Position numbers and translations under genes: made by a program. A stretch of DNA of 64,000 nucleotides from Hofstenia miamia (taxonomy: Eukaryota; Xenacoelomorpha; Acoela; Hofsteniidae). The stretch lies in assembly GCA_900660155.1 (NCBI GenBank), contig CABFPE010000149.1, forward strand, positions 301,942 to 365,941. The letters are read 5' to 3'. Shown piece after piece: positions 33,501 to 45,877 of this stretch. Every line of letters begins with the position of its first letter. Position 1 is the first letter of the stretch. The notes under the pieces were generated by a model. That model made no database searches, had not been told where the DNA came from, and saw nothing but the letters and a program-made list of their open reading frames with translations.

Positions 33501-36430
33501 GAATAATTTATGAGAAATTGAATCTTCGTGTGAAAAATTAGTCATTAGTTTAGAACAGACATTTTTTATATTTATTTAAAAATATATTTGTACATTTAAT
33601 TAAATCAACAAAATTTATTTGCAAATTGTTAACCCATATATACAAAGAAATTTATAAAATGATTTGATTAATGAAATTATGTGCCTGCTTTGGGAAATTC
33701 TGAACATTAAATTTGCACTGCCACTATCACAAAAAATGACTGTTGTGTGCATCATTAAGATATTTTTTCGAAATAAATATTTTCTATAAGTCTCTTATAT
33801 ATAGTATAGGCTAAGAATTGTCTTCTCGGTATTAAAATGTAATTTCGAAAGTACTATTTCAAGAGATTAATCACTCAAATGTTGTATTTAAAGATGAAAT
33901 TCCTCGAATATTTTCATAAAATTTCCAGATATTTTTTTCTTAGAGAAATTTTTTTATAAGTGTACCTACATGTAAGTACCGGTACTGTAATTTTATCAAT
34001 GAATGCAATTATCAAAACATGACTGTAAAATGGAACAATACAATCCTGAGTTGGTAAAAATATATCCTCACACATGATTTACTGTCTGAAGTGTTTTAAT
34101 TTGCTCCACTACAGTAATGTTAAATATTGAGATTTCATAATATAAATATTTTTAATCTGTGCTTCTGGCAGTACAAAAGTTTGATACTAATTTGCAGCAA
34201 ATAAACTAATATTATTATTTGTATTTCAAATTTTTGCAAATTAATATCTTGTCCTTCTCTTCTCTTTTCCAATTCCTAAACATTTGTGAGTTTCTTCCCG
34301 ATTATGCAAAATCATTAAAGTCGCAAAATCTAATTCCTAGTATCAAAATATTCCCATAAAACCAATAAAGATGCTGGATTATTCCTACATAAACCCAGTT
34401 GCAATATATTTGCGTTAATTAAATTTGTGTTTTATTGTAGGAAATAACATATTTATACAATAACATAATTTTGTTAGTGGTAGCAGATGCTCCTCAATAG
34501 CAAATACTCTCACAGTCTAGCAATAATATGAATAAAACCATTTTCACAGCTGAAAATTGCTTATTCAGGAAAATGATGTTGAATAAATTATGTTAATTTA
34601 AAGCGTAGTGAGAGAAAATTTCTAATTTATTTAAACATTGTTTTTCATTTGCAGATATTGAATCTATTATATTACCATTAATTATCCTATGAATATTATC
34701 AATACCTAAATATTTGGTAAAACAGTTTATTTTGAAACCAGTGATGAAATGTACACATGCTTTACTAAAAAAAGCATTTTGAAAACTTTGCTTTGCTAAC
34801 TTGTGATTTATAAATACCATTTCGTAATATATGTCACACATTTACATTGTAAACACACCTGCATAAACACTTTGTAAAAAAACTAACTAGTTAAAATCAA
34901 CGCAGGTTATTTACAAATATTTGTATTCCTGGTATAAAAAATAGTATTAAAATAATCCATATTATATAAAGGCAATTATTTAAAATTTAGACACAAAACA
35001 ATATTCACACATGTCAGCTCTTGTGTCATTTTAAATATTTAAGCAATATGCAAACCGAAATATGATAAAATGTGCATTGTAGAACTGATATAAACACAAA
35101 TATAATTTAGTTTAAGATAATATGAAAAAGTCTGTAATACAATACGCATTTATATCTTTCAAATACATGCTGAAAGATATAGTGGAAACAGAAAGTTGAC
35201 AGACCTATTTTTTACGTTTTTTGCAAATACATTGATAACAAGAAGTCATGAAGCCCTTCGTGCAACATCTTAGAATATGGTGAAATTGAAATTCCTCGAT
35301 TTGACCTTTCTTTTTTGGGCTCCTCAAGTCTGGTAAGGGGATTTCCAAATCCTATCTAACTCTGGGTTCGATTATGATATTAAAACGATTATTCATGTCA
35401 ACACTATCAATTAGAAATGATCAAAAGTTTAATGTGAAGAATATTTTTAATCAAATCCTCACATTACAAAATTCAACATTGTTTTGAACAATTTCTTGCT
35501 AATTTTAAGTTCTTTTTTCACATTAAAAATAAATATATGGTTCTTGCAAAAATGGGAAAATCATGCCCCCTTTAAAAAAACAATGCCACAACAACAGTTA
35601 AGAAAGGTAGCCAAGCTTCCTTAAGGAAGCTCCGCAACTTTTTGAGTGATAATCAATAGCTTAATGTGAGGAGAAGAAATCTCTTCCCACCTCAGACCGA
35701 ATAGTGCTAAATACAAAAACTCAATGTTTTTATTCTCTAAATACATTTATAAATCTAGTAGCTAACTACAAATTCATTTAAATATTCCCTAAAATCTGAA
35801 TAAAAGATATGTACAAGCTTAAATAAAAGAAATTTCTATTGACAATAAATATTGTTTAAATTAATAATAAATGTATAAAGCGATTTCAAAAAAATTGGAA
35901 AAATAATTCGATTAAGAAAAGTAAAGTAGCTTCAGGTACTTCATAAGTTTAAAATTAAATAGTGTATAGATTATAAATACGATAAAAATTATATTGCAAA
36001 AATTATGCCAATTCCCTTCTGTAATTTCTAAATAACTCCAGTAAAAAGCATGCATACCTCATGGTTTGGGTGTTTACAAAGGGATGCAAGATATTGCACT
36101 CCAGAAAATCAGCATCATTTGGAAGTTTTAAAAGAGGGGTTCAATGTCGCGGGTTTTCGGTTGGTACTTTTCGCTAATAATGATAAGCTTAGAACTGACA
36201 AACACTTTCTTAAAACCGACAATGCAAATTTATTCAAATAAATTTGCTAAAATAGACGGCAAAGGGACATGAATTTGAATAATAGTAAAAGGGACACAAA
36301 AATTAGCTATTTATATTCTAAAGTATATTTTTAAATGAGAGTTTGAGGGCCGGATGCTTAATTCTTCAAGTGCAAATATTTATGTAGATAACTTGAGGTA
36401 TATTGAGATTAAATTAACTTTGTTTTTGTT
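33501..36430. other. AT-rich intergenic, nothing recognised
   Basis: Only a perfect 18-bp palindrome AGCTTCCTTAAGGAAGCT at 35614-35631 stands out. The frame at 36050-36241 has slightly coding-like composition but no domain. Confidence 0.35.
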
Positions 36431-36483
36431 TCTAAAACTGTTTGAATTAGGTAGAAATGTGTAAAGAGCGGGCACATTAAGAA

Positions 36484-36794
36484 AACCATTTTCAAGACCA
36501 GGTGAAGGCGAAAGGCATATCAGTGCGCTTATTGGATAAAATTCAAATGAAACTCAATAACGTATATCTATGCCAAGGAGGGTTTGTTAAGGTAAGATAT
36601 TGTATACATCGCATCTAGTATATTCTAATAGGGTCTCGATATCAAAAGCATGATCTAGAAGTTGTCCACAGAAATGAATATTTATAGGCATTTTACGTTC
36701 GTCTTGAAGTTATTTACAGCACATTAGAAGAGCGAAGCTGAGTAGAGCTGGTTTCAATGTCAACCGCAAAAGACTGGCAAACGATCTTTTCAGG
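36484..36794 (+). other. two weak candidate exons, unrecognised
   Basis: An open stretch ending KLNNVYLCQGGFVK is followed by a GTAAGA donor at 36593. A second stretch after TTATTTACAG (about 36721-36794) encodes HIRRAKLSRAGFNVNRKRLA and ends CAG|GTAAAA. Both have splice-like borders and less AT-rich codons than the surroundings. No family is recognised and the first lacks a clear acceptor. Confidence 0.2.
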
Positions 36795-36831
36795 TAAAAT
36801 TATACCCCACTTAATAACGCAAGGCAAAAGA

Positions 36832-36857
36832 ATATATATATATATATATATATATAA
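36832..36857. repeat. (TA)n microsatellite
   Basis: AT dinucleotide run beside the minus-strand hammerhead-like motif. Confidence 0.85.
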
Positions 36858-36899
36858 ATGATATTTTGCTAAGACTTAGCATATTATGAAAGATTTATT

Positions 36900-36942
36900 C
36901 CGCAAACATGTTTCGCTACATACGTATAGCTTCGTCAGTGCA
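36900..36942 (-). ncRNA. hammerhead-ribozyme-like motif of a Penelope-like element
   Basis: On the minus strand the sequence reads TGCA-CTGACGA, then the hairpin GCTATA/TGTAGC, then GAAA, then ACATGT, TT and GCG. CTGACGA (36933-36939 on +) fits the CUGANGA core and GAAA (36911-36914) the second core strand. UGCA before the core pairs with UGCG after the predicted cleavage site (stem I), and stem III is the minimal A-C/G-U type. One extra A lies between the core and stem II. (TA)n follows 55 bases downstream on the same strand. Minimal type I hammerheads are known in Penelope-like element terminal repeats, and such an element lies about 1.2 kb upstream on this strand. Confidence 0.55.
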
Positions 36943-37051
36943 TATATAGAGTATAGAGGGAAAGTTTAGAAAAGTTTAAGAATGCTAACATGGTTTAATT
37001 GTCTATTTAAAAGTTTTTTACGTTGTTGTTTTATTAATAATGCATCATATA

Positions 37052-37071
37052 TACATATATATATATATGTA
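37052..37071. repeat. short (TA)n run
   Basis: Imperfect TA/TG dinucleotide tract near the hammerhead-like motif. Confidence 0.7.
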
Positions 37072-37886
37072 TATGTGTGTAACGAATGCATGTTAGAATC
37101 AGAAAGTCATCCATAAAATCCTTTAGAAACAGTACAGGATGCGCAGAACTTCCTAAAAACGAAAGCGATAGAGATAATGATTTTTTTCACATACCTGATG
37201 TTGACGAGGAAAATTCTAATTAATAAATCGACGATTTGCGAAAATTTGGAAATAGATTTTTCGTTCATCGTGAATTTAGGAGGCCATGACATGATACGAG
37301 GAAAAAATTCCATCTCTTTGCTGCAATTTTGTCATCTATTCGACTGAGAATACAAAAGCATGGATGGCTATCCTGAACATGCTGAAGGAATTTGTGTGAT
37401 GTAGTGATGTGATTGTCTTATATATTATTTTATGAGTTCAGTCTGGAAACGTTATGGCACCAAGATGTATCATGGCTGTTGGCGCCAATATGCCAATTCA
37501 GTTAGCTGCGCCGTGCGATCTGTGTTTCCGAAAGCTACACGTTGAATTTGCTACCGCCTCCGCAAAAATATTTCACATGAAATAAGACGCTCATTTCAGA
37601 AATATGTAAATGTTTTACGCTTATGCATAAACAAGGATGTTCTCTCATGTGGTGTAATACTTTTGTAAAAAATATGAAACCCATCCGCATTTTATTAGCT
37701 ACTTCCGATATAATATATAATATACACGACTATATAATAAATTTCTAATAATAACTTTAGTAAAAATTACCTTGATGACCTTACCCGACAAAATTTGTAT
37801 TGAGCATCATCTGCAGCAAATTTATGTATGTCTACTACATACAATTATTTAGAAGGAAAGAAATCCAAAATTGAACGATACACAGG

Positions 37887-37888
<2 letters not shown>

Positions 37889-37917
<29 letters not shown>
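37889..37917. repeat. (TA)n microsatellite
   Basis: About 28 bases of TA dinucleotides, 55 bases beyond the GAAA of the second minus-strand hammerhead-like motif. Confidence 0.9.
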
Positions 37918-37920
<3 letters not shown>

Positions 37921-37964
37921 TTCAAATGTAATTATATTTTGTTTTGATATATTCATGTTAGCTT

Positions 37965-37997
37965 GACGTTAGGGTTTCGATTTTAAATCATTATCAG
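37965..37997 (-). ncRNA. degenerate hammerhead-like motif
   Basis: The minus strand reads CTGATAA, then a small GATTT/AATC hairpin, then GAAAC and CCTAACGTC. One core base differs from CUGANGA, so this is probably an inactive copy. It is placed just 3' of the Penelope GIY-YIG remnant and before a (TA)n array, the expected position of an element terminal repeat. Confidence 0.4.
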
Positions 37998-38127
37998 TAT
38001 AACAATAATGCGCTAATAAATTAACAATAACTACATTTTATAAATATTAATTTTGCATGCACTTCTAAAATAAATTATATGTTAAAATGCTTTGTTGTCT
38101 ATTTAAGAGTTGATTTTTCTTAGTTTT

Positions 38128-39325
38128 TAATAAAAATTGCGCCACAGATTTTTGGGTAGTTTGATCTTAGTAGTATATAAAAATTATCTTCACTTGCAGT
38201 ATGTTTATGTAAATATATTTCTGATCTTATGTGTCCATTTTGATGTTCTTTTATTCTGGTTTCCAAATGTCTTTTAATTTCTCCATTGTATGTTTTTTTA
38301 CAATCATCACATTGGTATTTACATTTTACGGAAGAAACTACATTTTTTAAATGTTTTAAATGCTGTAAATGTTATTATTTTTCTTTGCTTTAGTTTGGTG
38401 TTCATTTTTATAACTTTTTTCTTTACTTTAATAACTTGATTACTGGAGTAGGGAAGTGTCATCAGTGGTGTTTTCTATTTGATCATTAATTTGATTATTA
38501 CTTAAAAACATGTCATTCGAGAACTTCTTGATAATTTTGTGTGGATAACCATTTTTCTCTAAAGTCTGAACGATTTTTTCAGTGGAATCTGTTAAATGTT
38601 TATAATTGGATGATGTCAGTTTAGCACGATTAAATAATACCTTTGTTGTTAGTTTTGTAAGTTTTACTACAATAAAAGCTGTATGGAATATAAAGTCCAG
38701 AATAAGTTGACTTGATATGCCAATTGGTTTCATGATAGTTGTTGTAGTTATGTCTACACGCATAATAAAAATTTATTTGGTGTTGATTTCAGTTTCCATA
38801 GTAAATTTGATATATGGTAAAACGTTATTTAGGTAATTTAAATATTCTTTAGCTTCTTCTTGGTTATCAAAAATTGAAAATATATCATCCATATATCTTA
38901 CATAAAATTCTGGCTTTGTTACTGTTGCTATTTCAAAATTATTTTCAATGATATCCATTGCAAATGCTGCCATTGTTGGTTCTAAGGCTGATCTCATTGC
39001 CATTCCTTCAATTTTTCTACACATCGTTTTATTAAATAGGAACGGTGTATTCAAGCAACATTTTTCAAGCAATTTCGCAAAGAACAATGAGATATCATAA
39101 TTTCATCTTTTGGTATTATTCTCAATATATGATCGATTGTTTTTCTTACATGGTTGTGATCCTGTGCTTCTAAGCATCTCATATAGTTCTTTTGTTAGTT
39201 CTCCATTCTTATTTAAATCTAAAAGGTATTTATTAAACTTTTCTTCTCTTATGAATTTGTTGCTAATGTTTGTTTTGATTTATCATCGAGTATTATTTTC
39301 ATTTTGTTTATATAGAATAATTTAT
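38128..39325 (-). pseudogene. Penelope-like element: RT and GIY-YIG endonuclease remnant
   Basis: In minus-strand order: KYLLDLNKNGELTKELYEML followed by RSTGSQP (about 39240-39150), the signature just before the RT core of Penelope-like elements. Then FLFNKTMCRKIEGMAMRS and KPEFYVRYMDDIFSIFDNQE (39040-38860), with the YMDD catalytic box intact. Then KIVQTLEKNGYPHKIIKKFS (about 38575-38520), the thumb/linker. Then KCKYQCDDCKKTYNGEIKRH and LETRIKEHQNGH (about 38320-38230), matching the GIY-YIG endonuclease (C-x2-C, Y-x-GE, R-x3-EH). RT palm motifs that should lie between the first two pieces are missing, so the element is internally deleted and shows a few further breaks. Penelope elements are neither LTR nor LINE but a separate retroelement class. 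Confidence 0.8.
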
Positions 39326-39330
39326 TAGTG

Positions 39331-39337
<7 letters not shown>

Positions 39338-39382
<45 letters not shown>
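39338..39382. repeat. (TA)n microsatellite at the 5' edge of the Penelope-like element
   Basis: About 44 bases of TA dinucleotides abut the 5'-truncated end of the minus-strand element. Confidence 0.9.
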
Positions 39383-39387
<5 letters not shown>

Positions 39388-41798
39388 TTTTTTCTAAAAT
39401 TGACTATTTTTAGAGCGTATATGAAGAAATACACATGACTTATTGATCTTATTGAATTTTTAATCAACTCTGAAGATATTGACGGATTTATTCAAAATTT
39501 GCCCATTATCAGACGCCAAGTAGAAGACGATGCATTTCGCATTGGAATGGACAATGCTTTCGAAATTTTTATTATTAGCGACAATATAATTGTGATGCAT
39601 ACAGGGGGACTCCGTTACTTGTGTAATAATTTAGAATTTTATTTGATATATACTTCAAATCCTAGCCATACTTTGAAATACCTATAAGAATTTGTAAAAC
39701 CTTTAAAGTTTTAGTTTATAAGAGTTTCAAGTGGAGACTTTAATAGTCTTAGGCTATGATAATAACTCTAAATCGTAAGAACTTAGTTTGAATATTGCAT
39801 CATTTGAAAAAAAATATTTTTGTCTATCAGGAGCACTTGCAAATGCACCAATACCTAGAGCCACACCCACAATATTTCACGAGCAATGTTGCCTTTTAAA
39901 TTTCTTGTTAAACATGCAAATAGAGTCAATAATCATTCGCTTCACGATCAAGAGATACTATTGATCACATATATCATTTACTTTGACTCAACTTTTATAA
40001 TCTCACATACTATTGTTTTCTTACGCATGTGATTCAGTAGCAAACTAAGTTTGACAATTTACATTGCAAATATTGTTTAGCCTACAAAACAAAAATGAAG
40101 CACCTTAAGCATCTTGAAAACTCCACGGTTTTCCTCATAAAATCCTAGAAGTTCAATAAATGAATTTTCTGACAATGAAAAGTTATTTCTATGCTGAGAA
40201 TTATCACTCAAAGCACTTTAATAACACTCTTTCTTCAATACCTTATTCAGCTGCGAGAGAAGCTTTTAGTTGCCATTTTTTGTTAAGCGTGGGAGTTTTG
40301 TCCTTGTACTGCATCTGCTGACGTATGCAAAATAATAATTAATGAGATATACATCTATCCCTTTAATGTACAGAAAATTTGGATTTAGCATTCACAAGCA
40401 GATGATAAATTCATTTACTTAGGAACACTTCTTTATAGAGACAATTCCTCGAAAGACCCTGCATCTTACATGTAATTTGATTTTGATTAATCTTCTTTCG
40501 CACAATTTATTACAGTTAAATGGAAAGATATAGCAAAAAATGACATTGAATTTTTGTTAATGTATCTTAACATTTATCACATAAATATTTTATGTAAACG
40601 CAATTTAAATTTATGGAAATCAATGTTCTGCAATGAAGCATTGACTAAATTTTAAAAAGATAAACCAACTAATTGTAAATTTAGATAGGATTTCTATAAA
40701 TAAGCAGGAAATATAACATGCTTTTAAAGATTGCCTGCTTATTGAAAAGCTTGGATTTACACAATTTCCTGAAAAAATGACATGAAATAAAAATGGAATA
40801 AAGAAATTCAGTATCAGTAAAATAGCCAAGCGTTATTTTTATTCAAAAGATAAGCATGTTTGGATCTCTACATGATTAATGTTGGTTACCATACATCAAG
40901 GGTGCTTTTGAAGGGCGGGTGAGCCCTCCACCTATTAAATTATATAATCCATTTATATAATGATTCACGTTCAAAGCAGATGATATTGAAAAATTAAATC
41001 TCAACATTGTTTTTAGCAATTCTTAAAAAATGATACAAATTTGCTAAAATTCTATTGTAATTAATGATTTTATTAGCTTCGGAAGTAACATGGAGAACAA
41101 TTGTAATTGTAAAATATGTCAAAGACAAATTATGAAAGAAATGTTTATCAACATGTTTTCTAAGAAAACATACAAGAATTGGCGCATTAAGTAAAGCCTG
41201 GTACTAATTTTCCAGCACTTCTCTTGTTCCGCATCCTTTATTATTCTGTCTAACACTCTCCAATCCAATAAATTAGAATATTTTGTCTCCTTTAATTACT
41301 TCATATGTATTTATTAATGTTCTATTACTTTGATAACTGTTCACCAATAATTCTGAATATGTCATATCTGTTACTATTTTAGATTACAACAGAAGCTCCT
41401 AAATAATACTCCGTGACACAAACATTGGAAAAATGGAAGTTATTTAGCACTAGAAAGGCTATTACTCCTAAAGATTTTTTTTGTAGAACATTATGAAGAA
41501 ATGAAAAAAATTACACATTCAATTTCAAACGGATTATCAGTGTTTTGGTGGTGCATATACTTGCTGTTGTTTTTAAAGAATGCATGTTTAATTAAACAAT
41601 ATTTTAAGTATAGACCATTTTAACACATTTGACAGATTTAGGTTAATAATATAAATTTTTGTAGGCAGAATTATAACAGCTATGTCACAACAACACATTG
41701 AAATATTTACTATCTAAGCAACTTCAATTTCAGGTAAATTCTGTTAAGAAAATTCAGAAGATCTTTCGTATTTTCTACCTAGAATTTTTATTTTAACT
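39383..41798. other. AT-rich intergenic, nothing recognised
   Basis: A GC-richer 39500-39610 patch carries a 62-codon frame without a domain. Nothing else is supported. Confidence 0.4.
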
Positions 41799-41802
41799 TT
41801 TT

Positions 41803-42767
41803 ACCCTACGATTACCAAGCGGGGTGCACTTTGTACCCCAACATTAAAATTTTTTGTATAGCAAATGTGACATCATTTAAAAATTCACAAAGCTTTATGT
41901 ATTTATTAATCCCTATGACGCTGATATTGATGTAAAAATATATTGGAAAAAGTTGTTAGATAAATCTCTATGTCGAAAAAAGTTAGTGGGGTACATAATG
42001 TACTCCGCATGGTAATTAACATTCTATATCTTGTACAATATTTCATTATTTTAAAACATTTTAAATGGTTTCAATGTATTCTAAATTTCTTTGAAATAGT
42101 AAAGAAAATGATGAAAAACAAAATTTTCTTAGTTGTACCATGCTGACATTGAATGTTTTCTCAGTATGGAAAGAGAAATTTTAATTAAAATTTGTTATTT
42201 TGTTGCATCAATATAGCAGATTTGGTTTTTGATGCGTTTGAATAAATTTCTAACTTTTACAACATTTTGTGGCTTGTTTGATATGTGTGCTCCCAATTCA
42301 TATACAGTCTAAAACCATAATAACAGAAAATATATTTGAGATTCTTCTGATCAGTGTGAATTTCTTTAGGCATTGCTGAATATACTTTTACCTCTCATAT
42401 TGAAGAGCGATATTTGTGTAAAAATTGTCGCCAGGCTCATGTATTTGAAGCAGTGTTGTTATTTATTGATTCATAAGGAAACCACAGTAATTCCTACACC
42501 TTCACAGCCAGCATCTGGACAATGTTCTATATATTCAAACACAACCAAATTAAAGTTGGCTGTGTTTCAAAGCAGCATGATAAGAAATAGAGAAACATCT
42601 TCCATTTTTGCTCATAATATGCCCAAAAACTTACAATACTGCTGAAAAGCAAATTTCCTGCGTAAATTTTATTAATATCATGTAAAATATTAAAAAACCT
42701 TTGATACTTTGATATATACAAGAATCATTATAGGGTACAAAATTTTCTCGGCTTGGTAATCGTAGCG
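41803..42767. mobile_element. non-autonomous piggyBac-type element
   Basis: The left end CCCTACGATTACCAAGC and inverted right end CGCTACGATTACCAAGC match at 16 of 17 bases. The right flank is TTAA (42768-42771) and the left flank TTTA (41799-41802), one change from the piggyBac target TTAA. The motif GGGGTGCACTTTGTACCCC follows the left end. A related inverted copy (GGGGTACATAATGTACTCC with GGTAATTAA) is at about 41988-42017, like the internal subterminal repeats of piggyBac. The body codes for nothing clear; SHIEERYLCKNC near 42390 could be a scrap of a Cys-rich tail. Confidence 0.55.
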
Positions 42768-42771
42768 TTAA

Positions 42772-43187
42772 CTGTGTAAATTCGAAAATTTTTGTTTGCA
42801 GTTGAGAATTGACAAGTTTAGTGAGACATCTAGCGGAGAGAGCTTGCATTTTCAGTTACTTCAGAAGTGAAAATAAATTTATCGCTCATTTTATTCTAGA
42901 ATGTACTTAAGGATTTTTAATTTTGCAAAATTTATTTAGAAAAATATACGGTTTACTTATTCTTCTTTTCATGAATTTCATATTCTCACATAAATGTTGA
43001 ATTTAATGTTCATCAGTTTACCCAAATTGCAAGCATTGTTAAATTTATTACTCTGTTGTGTTGTGTCGTGTTGCTTACGTTGTGTGACACAATAGCCTTT
43101 TGCTGTTGCCTTGTGTAGGTTTTTGTGTGAAAAAACTTACTCAATTGTTGTTGCTGTGTCACAGGTAGTTATGGTCCGACATACTTT
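42772..43187. other. AT-rich spacer between two piggyBac-type elements
   Basis: Short TTGTGTTGTG-type repeats at about 43053-43115; otherwise no structure. Confidence 0.4.
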
Positions 43188-45877
43188 TTAACCCTTTGTT
43201 TACTGAGGGGGTCCGGCGGACCCTTTTGAGTTTGGAACAGAGATAATTTTTTTATTGTTCACTACAAGGACTAAAGACTTACAAGTAAATTCTTATTTAT
43301 AAATTAAGTTTATTTTGGGAAAGAATCAATAAAATACTACTTTTTCTCACTTGTTTGTCTGCACTGTAATGCAAGATTGATAAGATAGGTACCAGCTAAA
43401 CTGATGCCACATCAATAGTAGGTACTGATTTTGTACTTTCCAATGCGATGTCGATTGTGTCTCTCTCTCACACACACTATCTCTGTGTCTGTTTGGCTGT
43501 CTGTTTGTAAGATTGATAACAGAGGTAAGATAATTAGCAGCTACTAGTGGAACCTGATACCACTGCAGTAGTAGATATTGATTTTCTAAATATTATTCTA
43601 AATATTCTGTTTTTGTTATATTATTACTTCACATTATCTGCCATTTGATATGACTAAATGTTGTTATACTGCAACAGAAGCTACTGAAATCATTACCGCC
43701 GACAGCGACACTGATGAGGAGTGTGTTGACCAAGCCATCATCCCAGAAGTAGATTCAGATGATTAAAGCTCACGAGAATCGAGTGACACCGATGATGACA
43801 ATCACAATGATGTACCAGCAATTCATGCAGAAGGCTATCAAGTCTACCTAACTGGTGAGGTCGGTATTGTTTTGGATAAGAAACCTCCAAACCCAAGAGG
43901 TCGGACCAGTTGCAGCCACCATACTCCATATTCCTCATGGTCTGACATGACTTGTGCTTCAGGCACTACAATCTCCTCTTGCTGCATTTCACCTGAAATT
44001 TCCAAATTCATTCATTGAATTTATTCTCCATTATTCAAATCAACGTTATTAACATTGATGCACAAGAAATCCTGATAGTGAATACAGCAAAACATTTGGT
44101 GGCTGCAAACCATAAATTATTCGAACAAACATCACTTCCTCATTTTCGAGCCGCGCTCTCTCGTGATCATTATCAGCTCATTCTATGCTTTTGTCGATTT
44201 GACGATATTACAACACGTGCCCATCGCCTGGCTCCAATCCGGTCTCTGTGGAATGAGTTTACCCAACTCTGTTCTCGGCTCTACAATCCAACCCAGTGTG
44301 TCACTGTTGACGAGCAGTTCGTGAAATTCAGAGGGAAGTGTCCGTTCCTCCAATATATACTTAGCAAACTAGCAAATATGGCCTAAAAGTGTGGGTATGT
44401 GCCGATGCTGAGAATCATTACTGTTATAATGCTGACGTCTATACAGGCAAGGAGGGAGAAAACATAGCTGTTAGGCTAGATGAATCTGTGGTTACTCGTC
44501 TTGTAACCCCACTGTATGAGTTGAGGCGCAATGTATCAATGAATCGGTTCTATGTTAGTCTACCTTTGGCATTGACACTTCTCCAGAATAGACTGACTTG
44601 TGTTGGCACTTTGATGGCTAATCGAAAGGGCCTCCCCTGGCAATTCTCCCAAATGCATCCAAAACACAACCCGTTGAATCATCACTGTTTGCCCACAAAG
44701 ATAATAAGGTTACTGTTGTATCGTACAACCTAAAGAAGACAAAAGCAATTCTACTTTTGTCTACACTACACAACGACCAAAATATTGGCGAAGGGGGAAA
44801 ACCAGAAATAGTTACTTGCTATAACCATACGAAGAGTGGAGTCGATGCTTTAGACCAGAAAGTTCAGAACTACGCATGTTACCATGCCAGCTTACGTTGG
44901 CCTATGGACCTCTTTTACGATATCATTGCCATCGCAGCTTATAACGCATTTGTCCTGTATCGTCTGCGGAAGCAACCTGATGACACAAGTAAAAGTCTCA
45001 ACAGCCGTCATGTCTTCTTACGGTTATCAGGTGGTGCCGACGTTCCTGACATCAAGCAGGTCTGTCATTAATAAATAAACTTATTTGGAAAATTTCGTGG
45101 AAATCAAAAAAATAATTTATAATTAAAACTAACAGTAAGAATTTTAGTTAGCAGAGCTTACTGGAGTCAATCAATAACTAAGAAGACGAATAGAAAATAA
45201 ACATCACTCATTGAATGAATGTAACTTCCATGTACTGGCAATACAAGTATTTGAATATAGACAAATGATATTATGAAAAATAGTACAAAATCTCTGCCTG
45301 AAAGTTCTCTAATATAATGCATCCTAGAAATTTAATATATATTTTTGCTCTACTACCTGTTAAGTTTCACAAATATAATAAATTTATTAAGTTAAGTTCA
45401 TAAGCCAAATTCATGAAATGTATAAAATTCACTTAATTCATTTAAATATTTCCAATGTTCATTGATTGAAGATGGGCATATCTTAAGCGCAATTTATTAC
45501 GATAAAGTAATTATTTAAGTGTGACATATGGCATAGTAACAAATATTTTTATTAGTCAATCACTGGGTGGAAAAGATCAAAAAAACTTTGTCTGTGAGAA
45601 ACACTCTTGATTTAACATTTGTTTTATTGTTTAATGAAAATCCATATTTTAGATATATAAAATTTGTTTTTGATAAACAGCTTACTTCGATTCTACTATT
45701 TGGATTATTTGATATTTTTCAGATTTGTCAAAATAAAAATTCCATCATAAATGAATGTTTATCCCAGTAACATACTTCAATTAATTAGTACGATAAAGTA
45801 ATATATAAAATTAATAATACAATTAATCAAATAAGAAAGTGACTTATTTTGCATAAAATAGGGATAGCAAAGGTTAA
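43188..45877 (+). mobile_element. piggyBac element, near full length, decayed
   Basis: TTAA at 43188-43191 is followed by CCCTTTGTTTACTGAGGGGG. At the other end the inverted sequence reads TTAACCTTTGCTATCCC (TTAA 45874-45877). The ends are similar but diverged. The 2.7-kb span and the transposase inside are typical for piggyBac. A GGTCCGGCGGACC palindrome sits just inside the left end (about 43211-43223). Confidence 0.65.
43650..45071 (+). pseudogene. broken piggyBac transposase
   Basis: Starts MTKCCYTATEATEIITADSD with the acidic N-terminal region typical of the family. The catalytic region follows at 44015-45071: FRAALSRDHYQLILCFCRFD, TVDEQFVKFRGKCPF (first catalytic Asp kept, about 44310), KVWVCADAENHYCYN and VYTGKEG, RRNVSMNRFYVSLPLALTLL (about 44527-44580), and YNHTKSGVDALDQKV (third Asp kept, about 44820-44860) with RWPMDLFYDIIAIAAYNAFV. 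The second catalytic Asp (family motif M-D-N/x-F-x-S) is Asn here, a loss independent of the frame breaks. At least four stops or frameshifts interrupt it, and the C-terminal Cys-rich domain is absent. This was a cut-and-paste transposase with TTAA specificity; it is dead. Confidence 0.85.

Noticed and set aside
35340-35400. GGTTCGATT as a tRNA T-arm
   Set aside because: No acceptor, D or anticodon arms can be folded around it.
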